This document shows, piece by piece, positions 28,272-37,004 of a stretch of 64,000 nt of DNA. Where the stretch lies: assembly GCF_900156675.1 (NCBI RefSeq), contig NZ_FTOH01000001.1, positions 372,001-436,000 on the forward strand, given 5' to 3'. Numbering within the stretch: position 1 is the first letter of the stretch; each line of letters opens with the position of its first letter. A model generated the notes under the pieces. The model was not told where the DNA came from. It worked only from the letters and a program-made list of their open reading frames with translations, and did not search any database. The position numbers were made by a program, and so were the translations under genes. The stretch is from Thalassolituus maritimus (GTDB taxonomy: Bacteria; Pseudomonadota; Gammaproteobacteria; Pseudomonadales; Oceanobacteraceae).

Positions 28272-29558
28272 TCAGTCGTCGTCGCGGATATTCGGGTCAA
28301 TCGTTACTTTGGCACTGCGTATCGTATTGTCTTTGATCTGCATGATTTCTATACGGTAGCGGCCAATGCGAAGGCAGACGGGCGATTCAGGAATATGCTC
28401 CAGGTATTCGACAATAAGGCCACTCACGGATTTCGGCCCATCAATCGGTAATTCCCAGTGCATCGACTTGTTTACATCGCGGACGAAAGCGGTGCCATCA
28501 ATGATGAAGCTGCCGTCTTCCTGCGGATGAACATCCGGCGAGCTTGCTGCGGCAACATCGGTCGTAAACTCGCCGACGATCTCTTCGAGAATGTCCTCGA
28601 GAGTGCAGATGCCATGAACATCACCGTATTCATCGACCACAAGTGCAATGCGACGCTGATACTTCTGAAAGTTAAACAACTGTGTATGTAGTGGTGTGCT
28701 CTCAGGGATGAAGTAAGGCTCGCGCGACAGCTTTTCGATGTCTTCTTTCAGATATTCACCGGAAGAAAGAAAGCGGCTGATATTCCGGGTATGCAGAACG
28801 CCGACGACATTGTTGATGTCTCCTCGGAAGACAGGCAGGCGCGTATGTTGCGTGGTACGCAGCTGCTGAATGATGTCGCTCAGCGGGTCATCGAGGTCGA
28901 TACCCACCACTTCGTTTCGCGGCACCATAATGTCATTAACAGTCATCTTCTCCAGGTCAAGAATGGAGATCAGCATGTGCTGGTGACGTTTCGGGATCAT
29001 AGAGCCCGCTTCGCGGACTACGGTACGCAGTTCTTCGGTACTCAGGTTGTCTGGTGTCGCATTGGCGACATCAACACGAACCAGTTTAAGCAGCCAGTTG
29101 GCAATAGTATTAACAAACCACACCGCTGGATGAAGAGCCCATTGCAGCCACAAAAGGATCGATGAGGCCGGGAAGGCGATTTTCTCCGGCGCAATCGCTG
29201 CCAGAGTCTTCGGTGTCAGTTCTGCGAAGATCAACACAATCAGGGTGAACAGAATGGTGTTTACGAACACCGCCAGGTCCGGGTTGTCCGGCCATAACCG
29301 CTGGCTGATGATGGTTGCTAAGGCAGCCGCAGCAAAGTTCACCAGATTGTTGCCGGTGAGAATGGTGCCGATCATCCGGTCTGGCTTCTCAAGAAGCTTA
29401 ACTGAGCGCACGGCTCCTTTGTGCTTACTCTTGGCGAGGTGGCGCAGACGGTAGCGGTTGAGAGACATCATGCCGGTTTCAGAGCTTGAGAAGAAACCTG
29501 ACAACACGATTAAAAGAGCAAGTATGCCGAAGAGCACACTCAAGGGAACGTCGTTCAA
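28272..29558 (-). CDS. corB: CNNM/CBS-domain magnesium transport-associated protein (CorB/YfjD-like)
   Basis: 428 residues. An N-terminal DUF21/CNNM transmembrane domain (~1-180) carries GFFSSSETGMMSLNRYRLRHLAK and LTGNNLVNFAAAALAT. A pair of CBS domains (~205-325: DIMVPRNEVVGIDLDD; ALVVDEYGDVHGI) follows, then the CorC_HlyC-associated domain to the end. Homologues bind Mg-ATP and transport or control Mg2+. The start is TTG; ATG alternatives would cut into the first helix. The gene sits beside ypjD and ffh as yfjD does in E. coli, which supports the CorB assignment. Confidence 0.93.
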   Translation of the reverse strand: MNDVPLSVLFGILALLIVLSGFFSSSETGMMSLNRYRLRHLAKSKHKGAVRSVKLLEKPDRMIGTILTGNNLVNFAAAALATIISQRLWPDNPDLAVFVNTILFTLIVLIFAELTPKTLAAIAPEKIAFPASSILLWLQWALHPAVWFVNTIANWLLKLVRVDVANATPDNLSTEELRTVVREAGSMIPKRHQHMLISILDLEKMTVNDIMVPRNEVVGIDLDDPLSDIIQQLRTTQHTRLPVFRGDINNVVGVLHTRNISRFLSSGEYLKEDIEKLSREPYFIPESTPLHTQLFNFQKYQRRIALVVDEYGDVHGICTLEDILEEIVGEFTTDVAAASSPDVHPQEDGSFIIDGTAFVRDVNKSMHWELPIDGPKSVSGLIVEYLEHIPESPVCLRIGRYRIEIMQIKDNTIRSAKVTIDPNIRDDD

Positions 29559-29641
29559 GACGGTGTCCTATAACTGATACGATTCCGCCATCATAGGCAC
29601 TGACGTTAGGGTGTCAAGCAGGTGCTGACCGGGTTGAAGTC

Positions 29642-30442
29642 TCAGGCCCGGTCGAGCACATACTCCAGTACAAACTGAGTGCCAAAGTAGGCGAGAATCA
29701 GAAAGCCGGTGCCGGTCAGAGTCCATTTGCTGGCGACGGGACCGCGCCAGCCAAAGCGGTATCGACCGAAGAGCAGAGTCGCAAAGACAATCCAGCCGAC
29801 CAGTGAGAATGCCACTTTATGGATCAGGTGCTGATTGCTAAGGCTCTCAACGGCTGGCAAGCCGACAATGAAAGAGGCGGTCAGCAGTAGCATTGCCAAC
29901 CACAGAATTTCGAATAACAGAGCATCCATGGTCTGCAGCGGCGGTAGGGAGCGTATCAGGCCCCGGGTCTGATGCTTCCGTAGGTTTCTGTCCTGAAGAA
30001 TGACCAGAATTGCCTGCACCGACGCGATGGTGAACAGGCTGAAGGCAACAATCGACAGCAGTATGTGCCAGATCAACGCGTAACTCAGGTCCGTTAACAG
30101 CACCTGATGTTGGATCACCGCCGCCAGAATTGCGACAACCGCGCCCATTGGCAGCAGGCCAGTGAACAGATTATCGACGGGTTTACGCCAGGCTGAAAAC
30201 AGAAGAAGCAGGGTAATAATCAGTGCGATCAGCGAACCGACCTGAAACATGGCCATATTGAGAGCATGTTCACTGATCAGCGTGACAGACAGTGATGCCA
30301 GGTGCAGAAGTGCGCCAATCGATGCAAAGCCCAGCAACAGGCCTCGCTGTGGTGCTTTGCTGCCCTTGATGACAAGTAGCTGGCGCAAAGCGGCAAACAG
30401 ATAAAAACCGGCAGCCGGTACTGCCAACGCTAATGCTGTCAT
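29642..30442 (-). CDS. ypjD: CcsA/CcmC-like inner-membrane protein YpjD
   Basis: 266 residues (E. coli YpjD 263) from the ATG at 30442, which has GGGGAAG just upstream. The frame stays open 41 codons further, but that stretch is not family-like and overlaps the ffh promoter region. Eight hydrophobic helices of the cytochrome c assembly (CcsA) fold; conserved His in DLSYALIWHILLS and HLIHKVAFSLVGW positions. In enterobacteria this protein is grouped with CorB as a magnesium/cobalt-related membrane protein; its biochemical role is uncertain. Downstream of the divergent ffh promoter, upstream of corB. Confidence 0.92.
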   Translation of the reverse strand: MTALALAVPAAGFYLFAALRQLLVIKGSKAPQRGLLLGFASIGALLHLASLSVTLISEHALNMAMFQVGSLIALIITLLLLFSAWRKPVDNLFTGLLPMGAVVAILAAVIQHQVLLTDLSYALIWHILLSIVAFSLFTIASVQAILVILQDRNLRKHQTRGLIRSLPPLQTMDALLFEILWLAMLLLTASFIVGLPAVESLSNQHLIHKVAFSLVGWIVFATLLFGRYRFGWRGPVASKWTLTGTGFLILAYFGTQFVLEYVLDRA

Positions 30443-30615
30443 GAAACTTCCCCAACACGAATAGCGCCAGTGTCGCATAAGGGGCCACCTCAAGGAAGTG
30501 CAATCATGCCAGCCCAGGCTACTTGTAAAGCTGCAGCGTTGCAGCATTGGGAACCTGAGGGGCAACGCGGTATACTTACCTACTTATTTATTTATCGTCA
30601 GACAGAGTCATCAAG

Positions 30616-32019
30616 ATGTTTGAAAGCCTTACCGACCGCTTGGGCAGTGCCTTAAAAGGCATTACTGGCCAGGCGAAGCTGACCGAAGAGAATATCAAAG
30701 GCACTATGCGTGAAGTGCGCATGGCGCTGTTGGAAGCAGACGTGGCCCTGCCGGTCGTAAAAGATTTTACCGCGCAGGTCAAAGAGCGTGCCGTCGGTAC
30801 CGATGTACTGAAGAGCCTCAACCCTGGTCAGGTATTCCTGAAAATCGTCCATGAAGAACTGCAAAGTGTCATGGGCGAAGCCAACGAGAAACTGAACCTG
30901 GCGACACAGCCTCCAGCCATCGTGATGATGGCGGGTCTGCAGGGCGCAGGTAAAACAACGACCGTTGGTAAGCTTGCGAAGTTTCTTGCTGAGCGCGAGA
31001 AAAAGAAAGTGATGGTGGTTTCTGCAGACGTGTATCGTCCTGCGGCGATCAAACAGCTTGAAACTCTGGCGAATGAAGTCGGTGCTGGCTTTCACCCATC
31101 GACGGCAGATGAAAAACCGATCCATATCGCTAAAGGCGCGATCGATGCTGCCCGCCGTGGTGCGTACGATGTTCTGTTGGTGGATACCGCGGGTCGTCTG
31201 ACAGTCGATGAGCAGATGATGGGTGAGATCAAAGATCTCCACGCTGCTATTACGCCGATTGAGACTCTCTTTGTCGTCGACGCGATGACAGGTCAGGACG
31301 CTGCGAATACAGCCAAAGCATTTAATGATGCCCTGCCTCTGACCGGTGTTGTACTGACCAAGGCAGATGGTGATGCGCGCGGTGGTGCTGCTCTGTCAGT
31401 ACGCCATATTACGGGCAAACCGATCAAGTTTATGGGTATGGGCGAAAAGACCGACGCGCTCGAGCCTTTCCACCCTGATCGTGTTGCTTCACGTATTCTC
31501 GATATGGGCGACGTTCTCACCTTGATCGAAGAAGCAGAACGTAAGATCGATAAGTCGAAAGCCGACAAGCTCGCCAAGAAACTGAAAACAGGCAAAGGCT
31601 TCGATCTGGAAGACTTCCTTGATCAGATTCAGCAGATGAAAAACATGGGCGGCCTGACAGGTATGCTGGATAAGCTGCCGGGTATGGGTAACCTGGGTGC
31701 AATGGCCAAGCAGACGACCGCTGCAGAAGGTCAGTTTAAGCAGATGGAATCCATCATTTTTTCTATGACCCTTGATGAGCGCCGCTTCCCGGACAAAATC
31801 AACGGCTCACGTAAAAAGCGTATTGCAGCGGGTTCTGGTACGCAGATTCAGGATGTGAATCGCGTTCTGAAGCAGCACAAGCAAATGCAGAAAATGATGA
31901 AAAAGGTCACGGCCAAAGGTGGCATGAAGAAAATGATGCGCGCTATGGGCGGCATGGGAGGACCAGGTGGTCCGGGTGGTGGTATGCCGCCGGGTGGGAT
32001 GCCTCCTATGATGCGCTAA
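30616..32019 (+). CDS. ffh: signal recognition particle GTPase Ffh
   Basis: With 4.5S RNA, targets nascent membrane proteins to FtsY and SecYEG. 467 residues (E. coli 453). N domain ~1-90. G domain with the P-loop GLQGAGKTTTVGKLA (~108), DTAGRL (~191), TKADGDARGG (~248). Met-rich M domain from ~300, with the signal-sequence groove and RNA-binding segment (SRKKRIAAGSGT). A Gly-Met-Pro-rich tail (GGPGGPGGGMPPGGMPPMMR) extends beyond the usual end. Divergent from ypjD. Confidence 0.98.
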   Translation: MFESLTDRLGSALKGITGQAKLTEENIKGTMREVRMALLEADVALPVVKDFTAQVKERAVGTDVLKSLNPGQVFLKIVHEELQSVMGEANEKLNLATQPPAIVMMAGLQGAGKTTTVGKLAKFLAEREKKKVMVVSADVYRPAAIKQLETLANEVGAGFHPSTADEKPIHIAKGAIDAARRGAYDVLLVDTAGRLTVDEQMMGEIKDLHAAITPIETLFVVDAMTGQDAANTAKAFNDALPLTGVVLTKADGDARGGAALSVRHITGKPIKFMGMGEKTDALEPFHPDRVASRILDMGDVLTLIEEAERKIDKSKADKLAKKLKTGKGFDLEDFLDQIQQMKNMGGLTGMLDKLPGMGNLGAMAKQTTAAEGQFKQMESIIFSMTLDERRFPDKINGSRKKRIAAGSGTQIQDVNRVLKQHKQMQKMMKKVTAKGGMKKMMRAMGGMGGPGGPGGGMPPGGMPPMMR

Positions 32020-32045
32020 GCAGCTGGCCCGAAGCTAGCTGCGTT

Positions 32046-32130
32046 GCAACAACTGTGTTGCAGAGTTTTTCGGAATGCTCACGTAATACAATACGCTCCG
32101 CTTCCATAAAACTCTGCGCCGTGTTGTTGC
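32046..32130. repeat. 85-bp imperfect palindrome (REP-like)
   Basis: Centred at 32088. Nested arms share one centre: GCAACAAC/GTTGTTGC (32046-32053, 32123-32130), GCAGAGTTTT/AAAACTCTGC (32060-32069, 32108-32117), GGAA/TTCC (32072, 32102), CGTA/TACG (32082, 32092). Lies 26 bp after ffh. No other copy in this window. Confidence 0.75.
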
Positions 32131-32208
32131 GGCCTCGCTGACGCTTCTTCATTTCATAGATATATCCTGCTCCGAGTATCACTTATTTTCTGACACAAGG
32201 TGTCGCCT

Positions 32209-32628
32209 ATGTGGACCCAGAAAACCATTCAGTTAAAAGCCCGACCCCGGGGCTTTCATTTAATTACCCGTGAGGTTGAACAGGCATTGCCTGAGCTTGC
32301 CGATCTTTCCGTTGGTCTGCTTCATGTGTTTATTCAACATACCTCAGCGTCACTGACAATTAACGAAAACGCTGACCCCACAGTGAGAGTGGATTTCGAA
32401 GAAGTGTTCAGTCGGTTGGTGCCTGAAAATCAGCCATACTATAAACACAATGACGAAGGCCCTGACGATCTGCCCGCCCATATTAAATCCAGCTTACTTG
32501 GACCATCTCTTACCATTCCAGTGACGAATGGCAGGCTCGCTCTGGGGACCTGGCAGGGAATATACCTGTGCGAGCACCGTGATTACGGTGGTAGTCGTCG
32601 GTTAGTACTTACTCTGCAGGGAGAGTAG
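32209..32628 (+). CDS. yjbQ: YjbQ family protein (secondary thiamine-phosphate synthase)
   Basis: UPF0047 enzyme; the E. coli protein has weak thiamine phosphate synthase activity, and its main role is unclear. 139 residues from the ATG at 32209, preceded by AAGGTG; a GTG three codons upstream is unlikely. Strong match to the family: LKARPRGFHLI, GLLHVFIQHTSASLTINENAD (the conserved H-T-S-A-S-L and N-E-N), EGPDDLPAHIKSSLLG, LGTWQGIYLCEHRD. Follows the palindrome after ffh; convergent with the cassette below. Confidence 0.93.
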   Translation: MWTQKTIQLKARPRGFHLITREVEQALPELADLSVGLLHVFIQHTSASLTINENADPTVRVDFEEVFSRLVPENQPYYKHNDEGPDDLPAHIKSSLLGPSLTIPVTNGRLALGTWQGIYLCEHRDYGGSRRLVLTLQGE

Positions 32629-32644
32629 TGCCTGAACTAAATCG

Positions 32645-33358
32645 TCAGACGCTTTCAGTGGCTCTGGCTTCGTCGATCTGAGCCTGAATCTCTGGAGAGA
32701 AGTCAATGCGGATAGATTTGATAAATTCGAACAAGTCGGCTTCGGCTTCTTTAATCATTGCCTCCTGTTGACCTTCTGGTAGTACGAAGTTGTAGCTTCC
32801 CGTGTTTGCTTCAATCAATAACAGGTTATTTGAATTAAGGGGAGTGGCTAAACACAGATCTGGTGGACAAAGCTCAGCATATCCTGTTCTCATATATGCC
32901 CAATGTATTCCGTTCGATATAAGTTCCTGAGCAGCACTAATTGAACTAGGAAGTACAAAAAAGTCTGGATTGAAATTATTTTCGATCAGTTTTTCCTTCA
33001 GGTGATCCTGTATCTTTAGTAAATAGCGCTTTGTATCATCCAAGGGCAATAACTTTGTGGTAGAGCTCGTTTTATTCACCTGAACGATTTGTATCATCAC
33101 TTTTGTTGAACAAAGTTCTAAACCGGAGCTCTTCCGGTAGTATTGAAAAGAACTTCTCATAACACGCTTATAAGACATCCAGTCTTCTGACGGTACATCG
33201 TACGTTGCATGGTCCGACAGTGAGCCAATTTCTGTGTCACAGGACTTGGTTTTTTCTATGCTCGCAGTCGGAACAGGGATGTATATGCTGGCAGCGTCTG
33301 TATTAAACGAAAATATCACCTGATCAGAAAAATCTGGCCCTGTCAGAAGCTTTACCAT
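32645..33358 (-). CDS. unrecognised protein, second gene of an AT-richer cassette
   Basis: 237 residues that I do not recognise. No signal peptide or membrane helix is evident. The N-terminal half looks like a beta-rich domain (DQVIFSFNTDAASIYIPV; KVMIQIVQVNKTSS). The middle has LPSSISAAQELI and a CPPDLC pair. The C-terminal ~45 residues are an acidic helix (EAMIKEAEADLFEFIKSI). The gene overlaps the upstream 354-residue gene by 7 bases, with its ATG set in the last codons of that gene, so the pair is coupled. Local GC is clearly lower than in the neighbours, hinting at acquisition. The toxin/immunity-like layout is speculation. Confidence 0.75.
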   Translation of the reverse strand: MVKLLTGPDFSDQVIFSFNTDAASIYIPVPTASIEKTKSCDTEIGSLSDHATYDVPSEDWMSYKRVMRSSFQYYRKSSGLELCSTKVMIQIVQVNKTSSTTKLLPLDDTKRYLLKIQDHLKEKLIENNFNPDFFVLPSSISAAQELISNGIHWAYMRTGYAELCPPDLCLATPLNSNNLLLIEANTGSYNFVLPEGQQEAMIKEAEADLFEFIKSIRIDFSPEIQAQIDEARATESV

Positions 33359-34416
33359 GCCAGTGTCCCAGTTAAATTCTTAACGTATTCAATAAAGCTG
33401 GATTTTATACTTCCGGTACTGGTGTTGTAATTTGAGAGGGCTGTATTTGAGTCAGCTCCTGCGTTAGCCAAGGCTTTTTTCAGCCCGGAATTAGACGAAC
33501 TTCTTTCTGATGATACTTTTGCCGCTGCCAGCGCTCTTCTGTTATCGGTAAAGTCACCCTCTGTTTTGGCTCCACGGCGCTCTAATGCATTAACGATCTG
33601 AGCAGTGTCAGCGACGGGATCCATCAGCATGAAGTGGTGTTTATCCAATAAATTGGGTAAGTGTTCTACAGCTAATTGCAGTAACTTAACCGTGTCACCC
33701 TCGATCTGCCATTTTATCGGTTTACCATTACTACGGTGCTTCTGTGTTTCGCTTAATACGCTAGCAAGCTCTTTCGCAACCACGGCCGGGCGCATGGCTC
33801 TTGAATCCGGTGTCATCCATAGCCCCATCTCATTCTCAATCGCAGCTGGAATATAGAAGAAATTGAAACTGTTGGGCATACCCCAGCCGTCATCCCCGGC
33901 AAGAGTTTGAAGCATATCTGCCGCTTCTATTGCGTTTGTGTGAGACTTTATAAAGCCTTGCTCGCGCTCGGCGATTCTCGTGTGTACTTCAGATGATCTA
34001 CCTTCAAAGCTTTGATATAGCCCAGCTTGGTCTTTACCTTCTTCAGAAGCCCGTTGAACACCTGTGATATACACCCCAGTAGGAGTTTGATTGTCTTCAG
34101 AGCCTTGATGAATCTGATAGTAAATCGCCAGCTTGCCAATATTCTCCATATATTCGAATGGCGTACCTGTATTCTGGTTGGCGGTGACATTGCCACCTAA
34201 AGCGCCCAGCTGCTCAATTTTGGAGGTCATTTGTAATGCGCTGGCTTCATCCGATTGAAAGGCATGAGCAAACAAAGGGGCTAAAGCGGCATCAATAAAG
34301 ACTTTGCGGCCTCGGTCAGTATTGGTGTTCTTTGAAAATGGGATAAACTGGCGCGTATCGGCTTTGCTGCCCAGAGTGTAGGCGAGTTTACGGCGGTGAT
34401 GTACGATCATTGACAC
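33352..34416 (-). CDS. unrecognised protein, first gene of an AT-richer cassette
   Basis: 354 residues, no recognised family. Soluble by inspection: no signal peptide, no membrane helix. Features seen: a basic start (VHHRRKLAYTLGSK), an Ala/Gln-rich segment ~45-75, WGMPNSFNFFYIP near 180, an amphipathic helical region ~215-290, and a Ser/Asn/Ala-rich low-complexity stretch ~305-340 (KVSSERSSSNSG, ALSNYNTSTGS). The start is GTG at 34416, with AGGGAG 8 bases upstream; an ATG two codons in is badly spaced. Co-oriented and overlapping with the 237-residue gene. Confidence 0.75.
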   Translation of the reverse strand: MSMIVHHRRKLAYTLGSKADTRQFIPFSKNTNTDRGRKVFIDAALAPLFAHAFQSDEASALQMTSKIEQLGALGGNVTANQNTGTPFEYMENIGKLAIYYQIHQGSEDNQTPTGVYITGVQRASEEGKDQAGLYQSFEGRSSEVHTRIAEREQGFIKSHTNAIEAADMLQTLAGDDGWGMPNSFNFFYIPAAIENEMGLWMTPDSRAMRPAVVAKELASVLSETQKHRSNGKPIKWQIEGDTVKLLQLAVEHLPNLLDKHHFMLMDPVADTAQIVNALERRGAKTEGDFTDNRRALAAAKVSSERSSSNSGLKKALANAGADSNTALSNYNTSTGSIKSSFIEYVKNLTGTLAW

Positions 34417-34531
34417 TATTGAGGCTCCCTGTCAGCTTTGCTGTCCTATTGGTGTGTAAGATTATCAGTCTGTTTGGCCCCAAACAACACACTCTCAGGA
34501 TTCGTTGGACGTTTTTGCTGAGCAACTTCAT

Positions 34532-35227
34532 ATGAGACTGTTAAATTACGACACTCTGGATATCGTCGGCTTTGCCGGTGTGAGAGAACGTATTCTGGTG
34601 ATGGATTCCCGTCAGTTTGGATATCAGAAACGCGAGGATACCTGGGAAGGTTCCGGTCAGTTAATGTATCTTGCGCACGCGTACTTTAAGCCGGGTGGCA
34701 GCACTGGGCGTCATCAACACAGCGACATCGATATTGTCAGTATCGTTACCCGCGGGCGTCTTCATCATGAAGGCTCGGCAGAGGTACAACCGGATAGCGC
34801 AGTTGCAGACAGTACTCAAGGCTTAGCCGAAATTAAAGCCGGGCAGGTTATGGTGCAACGCTCGGGAAGATCCGGTTTTATGCACAATGAAATCAACCCA
34901 GATGCTGATATTGTGGGTATGGTACAGCTTTGGCTTCAACCGGCAGGTAGCGTTTCCGAGAGGGCGAGCCAGACTGTCATCGATGTTGGTCGTGGCCTGA
35001 CAACTGTGTATCAGGGTATAGATACCGAACTAAGTATCTCTTGCCTGGCAGAAAAGGAAGTGTTGTCGCTTCAGGACAGCTGGCTTTGCTACTTGTTTCA
35101 AGGTGAACTGGAAGCGGGAAATCATGCCATTCTCCGCGGCAGTCTTTTCTATCCAGATGAAGGTGAATTTATGGCCAAAGCCGATGACACCCGACTCCTT
35201 ATCATTAAACCTGTTTTAGCAGAATAA
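34532..35227 (+). CDS. pirin-like bicupin protein
   Basis: 231 residues from the ATG at 34532, where the MRLLNYDTLDIVGFAG start matches pirin-like relatives; a TTG at 34505 with AGGA upstream would add nine residues. The first cupin has the metal-binding pattern GRHQHSDIDIVSIVTRGRLHHEGS. SGFMHNEINPD is the second conserved block. A degenerate second cupin follows. Members include quercetinase-like and redox-responsive proteins; this one's role is open. Divergent from the AT-rich cassette and followed by a lipoprotein gene 27 bp on. Confidence 0.88.
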   Translation: MRLLNYDTLDIVGFAGVRERILVMDSRQFGYQKREDTWEGSGQLMYLAHAYFKPGGSTGRHQHSDIDIVSIVTRGRLHHEGSAEVQPDSAVADSTQGLAEIKAGQVMVQRSGRSGFMHNEINPDADIVGMVQLWLQPAGSVSERASQTVIDVGRGLTTVYQGIDTELSISCLAEKEVLSLQDSWLCYLFQGELEAGNHAILRGSLFYPDEGEFMAKADDTRLLIIKPVLAE

Positions 35228-35254
35228 TTATTTCCAGAAATAATGAGGACAACA

Positions 35255-35650
35255 ATGTTCAGAACTCTATTGATGCTATGTGTGTGTATTGTACTCACAG
35301 CCTGCAGCGGCACACCCTCAGACACCTTGATTGAAGAGTCTGTTGCGCAGCAGAAGACAGTCAGCAACATGATTCGTGTTGTGAGTGCAGAAAAGTTAAA
35401 TGGCTGGAAAGATCAGGAATTCTATGTGGCGGATGTTCGCTATGAACTTGAATTTCTGACCGACTATAAAACCTTCAGTGAGTCTTTAAAAGACGAAACG
35501 CCAGATTCTCTGGTGGGCAGTTTCTTTAGCGGTTTCGGGTTGCTTGCACTATCAATGCAGTACGGAAAATTCGAGAAAGGGCAGAAAGTAACTGAGCGAG
35601 CCGAATTTCGTTTTCGTGATACTGAAAACGGCTGGCAATTGGCTGACTGA
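35255..35650 (+). CDS. small lipoprotein of unknown function
   Basis: 131 residues from the ATG at 35255, which has GAGG 6 bases upstream; an ATG four codons earlier overlaps that ribosome site. The signal peptide ends in the lipobox LTAC, so the mature protein is lipidated at Cys17. The rest is hydrophilic with alternating beta-like segments (EFYVADVRYELEFL; TERAEFRFRDTENGW). I do not recognise a family. It probably shares a transcript with the pirin gene. Confidence 0.8.
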   Translation: MFRTLLMLCVCIVLTACSGTPSDTLIEESVAQQKTVSNMIRVVSAEKLNGWKDQEFYVADVRYELEFLTDYKTFSESLKDETPDSLVGSFFSGFGLLALSMQYGKFEKGQKVTERAEFRFRDTENGWQLAD

Positions 35651-35656
35651 TTGAAG

Positions 35657-35692
35657 TTGTAGCAGGAGCCGCCTCTACTGGCTCTGCTACAA
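35657..35692. terminator. long hairpin between convergent transcripts
   Basis: TTGTAGCAGGAGCC (35657-35670) pairs with GGCTCTGCTACAA (35680-35692) with one bulged G and a 9-base loop. No T-run, so termination is inferred from position only. Confidence 0.6.
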
Positions 35693-35718
35693 CCTCAGCT
35701 TTAATCGAGTCGGAGATT

Positions 35719-36213
35719 TTACTGTTTATCTGTCTCTTCTTGGCTGTATTTCTGTACCGCCTGCTTCAGCCAGGCATCGATACTTATGACGCCGGCACCG
35801 TGCAATACAATGTAGGCGAGCAGAACTCCCCAGATCACATGGAGGTAAAGCGCGGCAGCAGCTATCTCAGGCAAACTGATCACGGCAACTATATTAACGA
35901 CACTCAGTGCCAGTGCGGAAAAGCGCGACGTAAAACCTATAATCAGGAGCACAGGGAAAATCAGCTCTCCAGCAGTCCCTAAAAAGGCTGCTATTTCTGC
36001 AGGAAGGAATGGCACCTGATACTCCTCCTGAAACAGGAATAGAGTGGTATCCCAGTCCTGAATTTTCGTCAGGCCTGCGCTAAGGAATACGTTTGCTAAG
36101 TACCCTCGGGCAATAAGAGACACTATTGTGTGCAGTATCCCCATGCGTTCAATCAGCTGCTGATACAGTGGATAGTATTGAGTGAGAGGTGCTATCTTGC
36201 TTTGAATGTTCAT
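35719..36213 (-). CDS. DoxX family membrane protein of the bufferin operon
   Basis: 164 residues from the ATG at 36213 (GGAG 7 bases upstream); the open frame reaches 36297 but overlaps the DUF2063 gene. Four membrane helices with the DoxX signature LIARGYLANVFLSAGLTKIQDW and LGTAGELIFPVLLIIGF. DoxX proteins commonly accompany DUF2282-DUF692-DUF2063 operons, where a redox or quinone-linked role has been suggested. Last gene of the operon. Confidence 0.88.
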   Translation of the reverse strand: MNIQSKIAPLTQYYPLYQQLIERMGILHTIVSLIARGYLANVFLSAGLTKIQDWDTTLFLFQEEYQVPFLPAEIAAFLGTAGELIFPVLLIIGFTSRFSALALSVVNIVAVISLPEIAAAALYLHVIWGVLLAYIVLHGAGVISIDAWLKQAVQKYSQEETDKQ

Positions 36214-36215
36214 CG

Positions 36216-37004
36216 TCATTCTCCGTTTTGTATTGAGGTTGAGTGGGTGTGGGTAATTTCTGTGATCCAGCCGTTCTGAATCGCTTTCGGTAGCCACTGA
36301 ATAAAATTGAATTTTGTTGTCTGATCATCAATCAGGTGGCCAATGGATTTACCGAAGATAAGCTCTGTCATGGCCTCGTGTTCTGATTGATCCAGTGGTT
36401 CTTGCGCCGGGCGTCCACGAAACTGAGCAATGGCTAAATACTGAGGTGTCCCGTTTTCTAATTCCTTAATGATCTGTTCAGGTGCCGGGCTGTAATCCGG
36501 GACATCAGGTTGATGCAGAGCCCAAAGCTTTGATATTGGGTAATGACTTCTGAACACCTCGACGGACGGTGACAGCGTTACCGTCAGTTCGTCCAACTCA
36601 TAAAGGCTCAGTAACTCAAGGCTGGCAGAACAGAAGGGAACCTCTGCTCGACGACCGGCAAGATGAATCAACCATTCAAATCTGGCCATGTCCGCAAGCA
36701 TAGGAAGTTGTTCATTTAATTCACTTTCGTGTATCAGTAATGCCAGCTCTTCGCCCCAGTCAGCCCAGTCGCCCGTCTCTGGTAGCTCCTGCTTCAGCAG
36801 ACGAGAAGCCAGCGGAATCATGACGTCGTGGCCAATCATTTTGGCCATGACGGGATAACTTATGCTGAGTGACCGTGTTGCTGTCATCAGTAAGTTATTT
36901 TGATAAATCGCCAGCGGGTTAGCGTCATCGACGTCGTATTTCTGAAAAATATCGGTCGTGAGATTATGTTGCCACTCACGCAGTGACAGATGTTGGCAAC
37001 CCAT
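36216..37004 (-). CDS. bufC: DUF2063 partner protein (BufC-like)
   Basis: 262 residues. The N-terminal DUF2063 domain carries YQNNLLMTATRSLSISYPVMAKMIG, the hallmark of this family; the C-terminal half resembles a peptide-binding module. In bufferin operons and relatives this protein presents the precursor peptide to the DUF692 enzyme. AGGAGGAGG precedes the ATG, and the gene overlaps the end of bufB by 29 bases, implying tight coupling. Cytosolic by inspection. Confidence 0.9.
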   Translation of the reverse strand: MGCQHLSLREWQHNLTTDIFQKYDVDDANPLAIYQNNLLMTATRSLSISYPVMAKMIGHDVMIPLASRLLKQELPETGDWADWGEELALLIHESELNEQLPMLADMARFEWLIHLAGRRAEVPFCSASLELLSLYELDELTVTLSPSVEVFRSHYPISKLWALHQPDVPDYSPAPEQIIKELENGTPQYLAIAQFRGRPAQEPLDQSEHEAMTELIFGKSIGHLIDDQTTKFNFIQWLPKAIQNGWITEITHTHSTSIQNGE

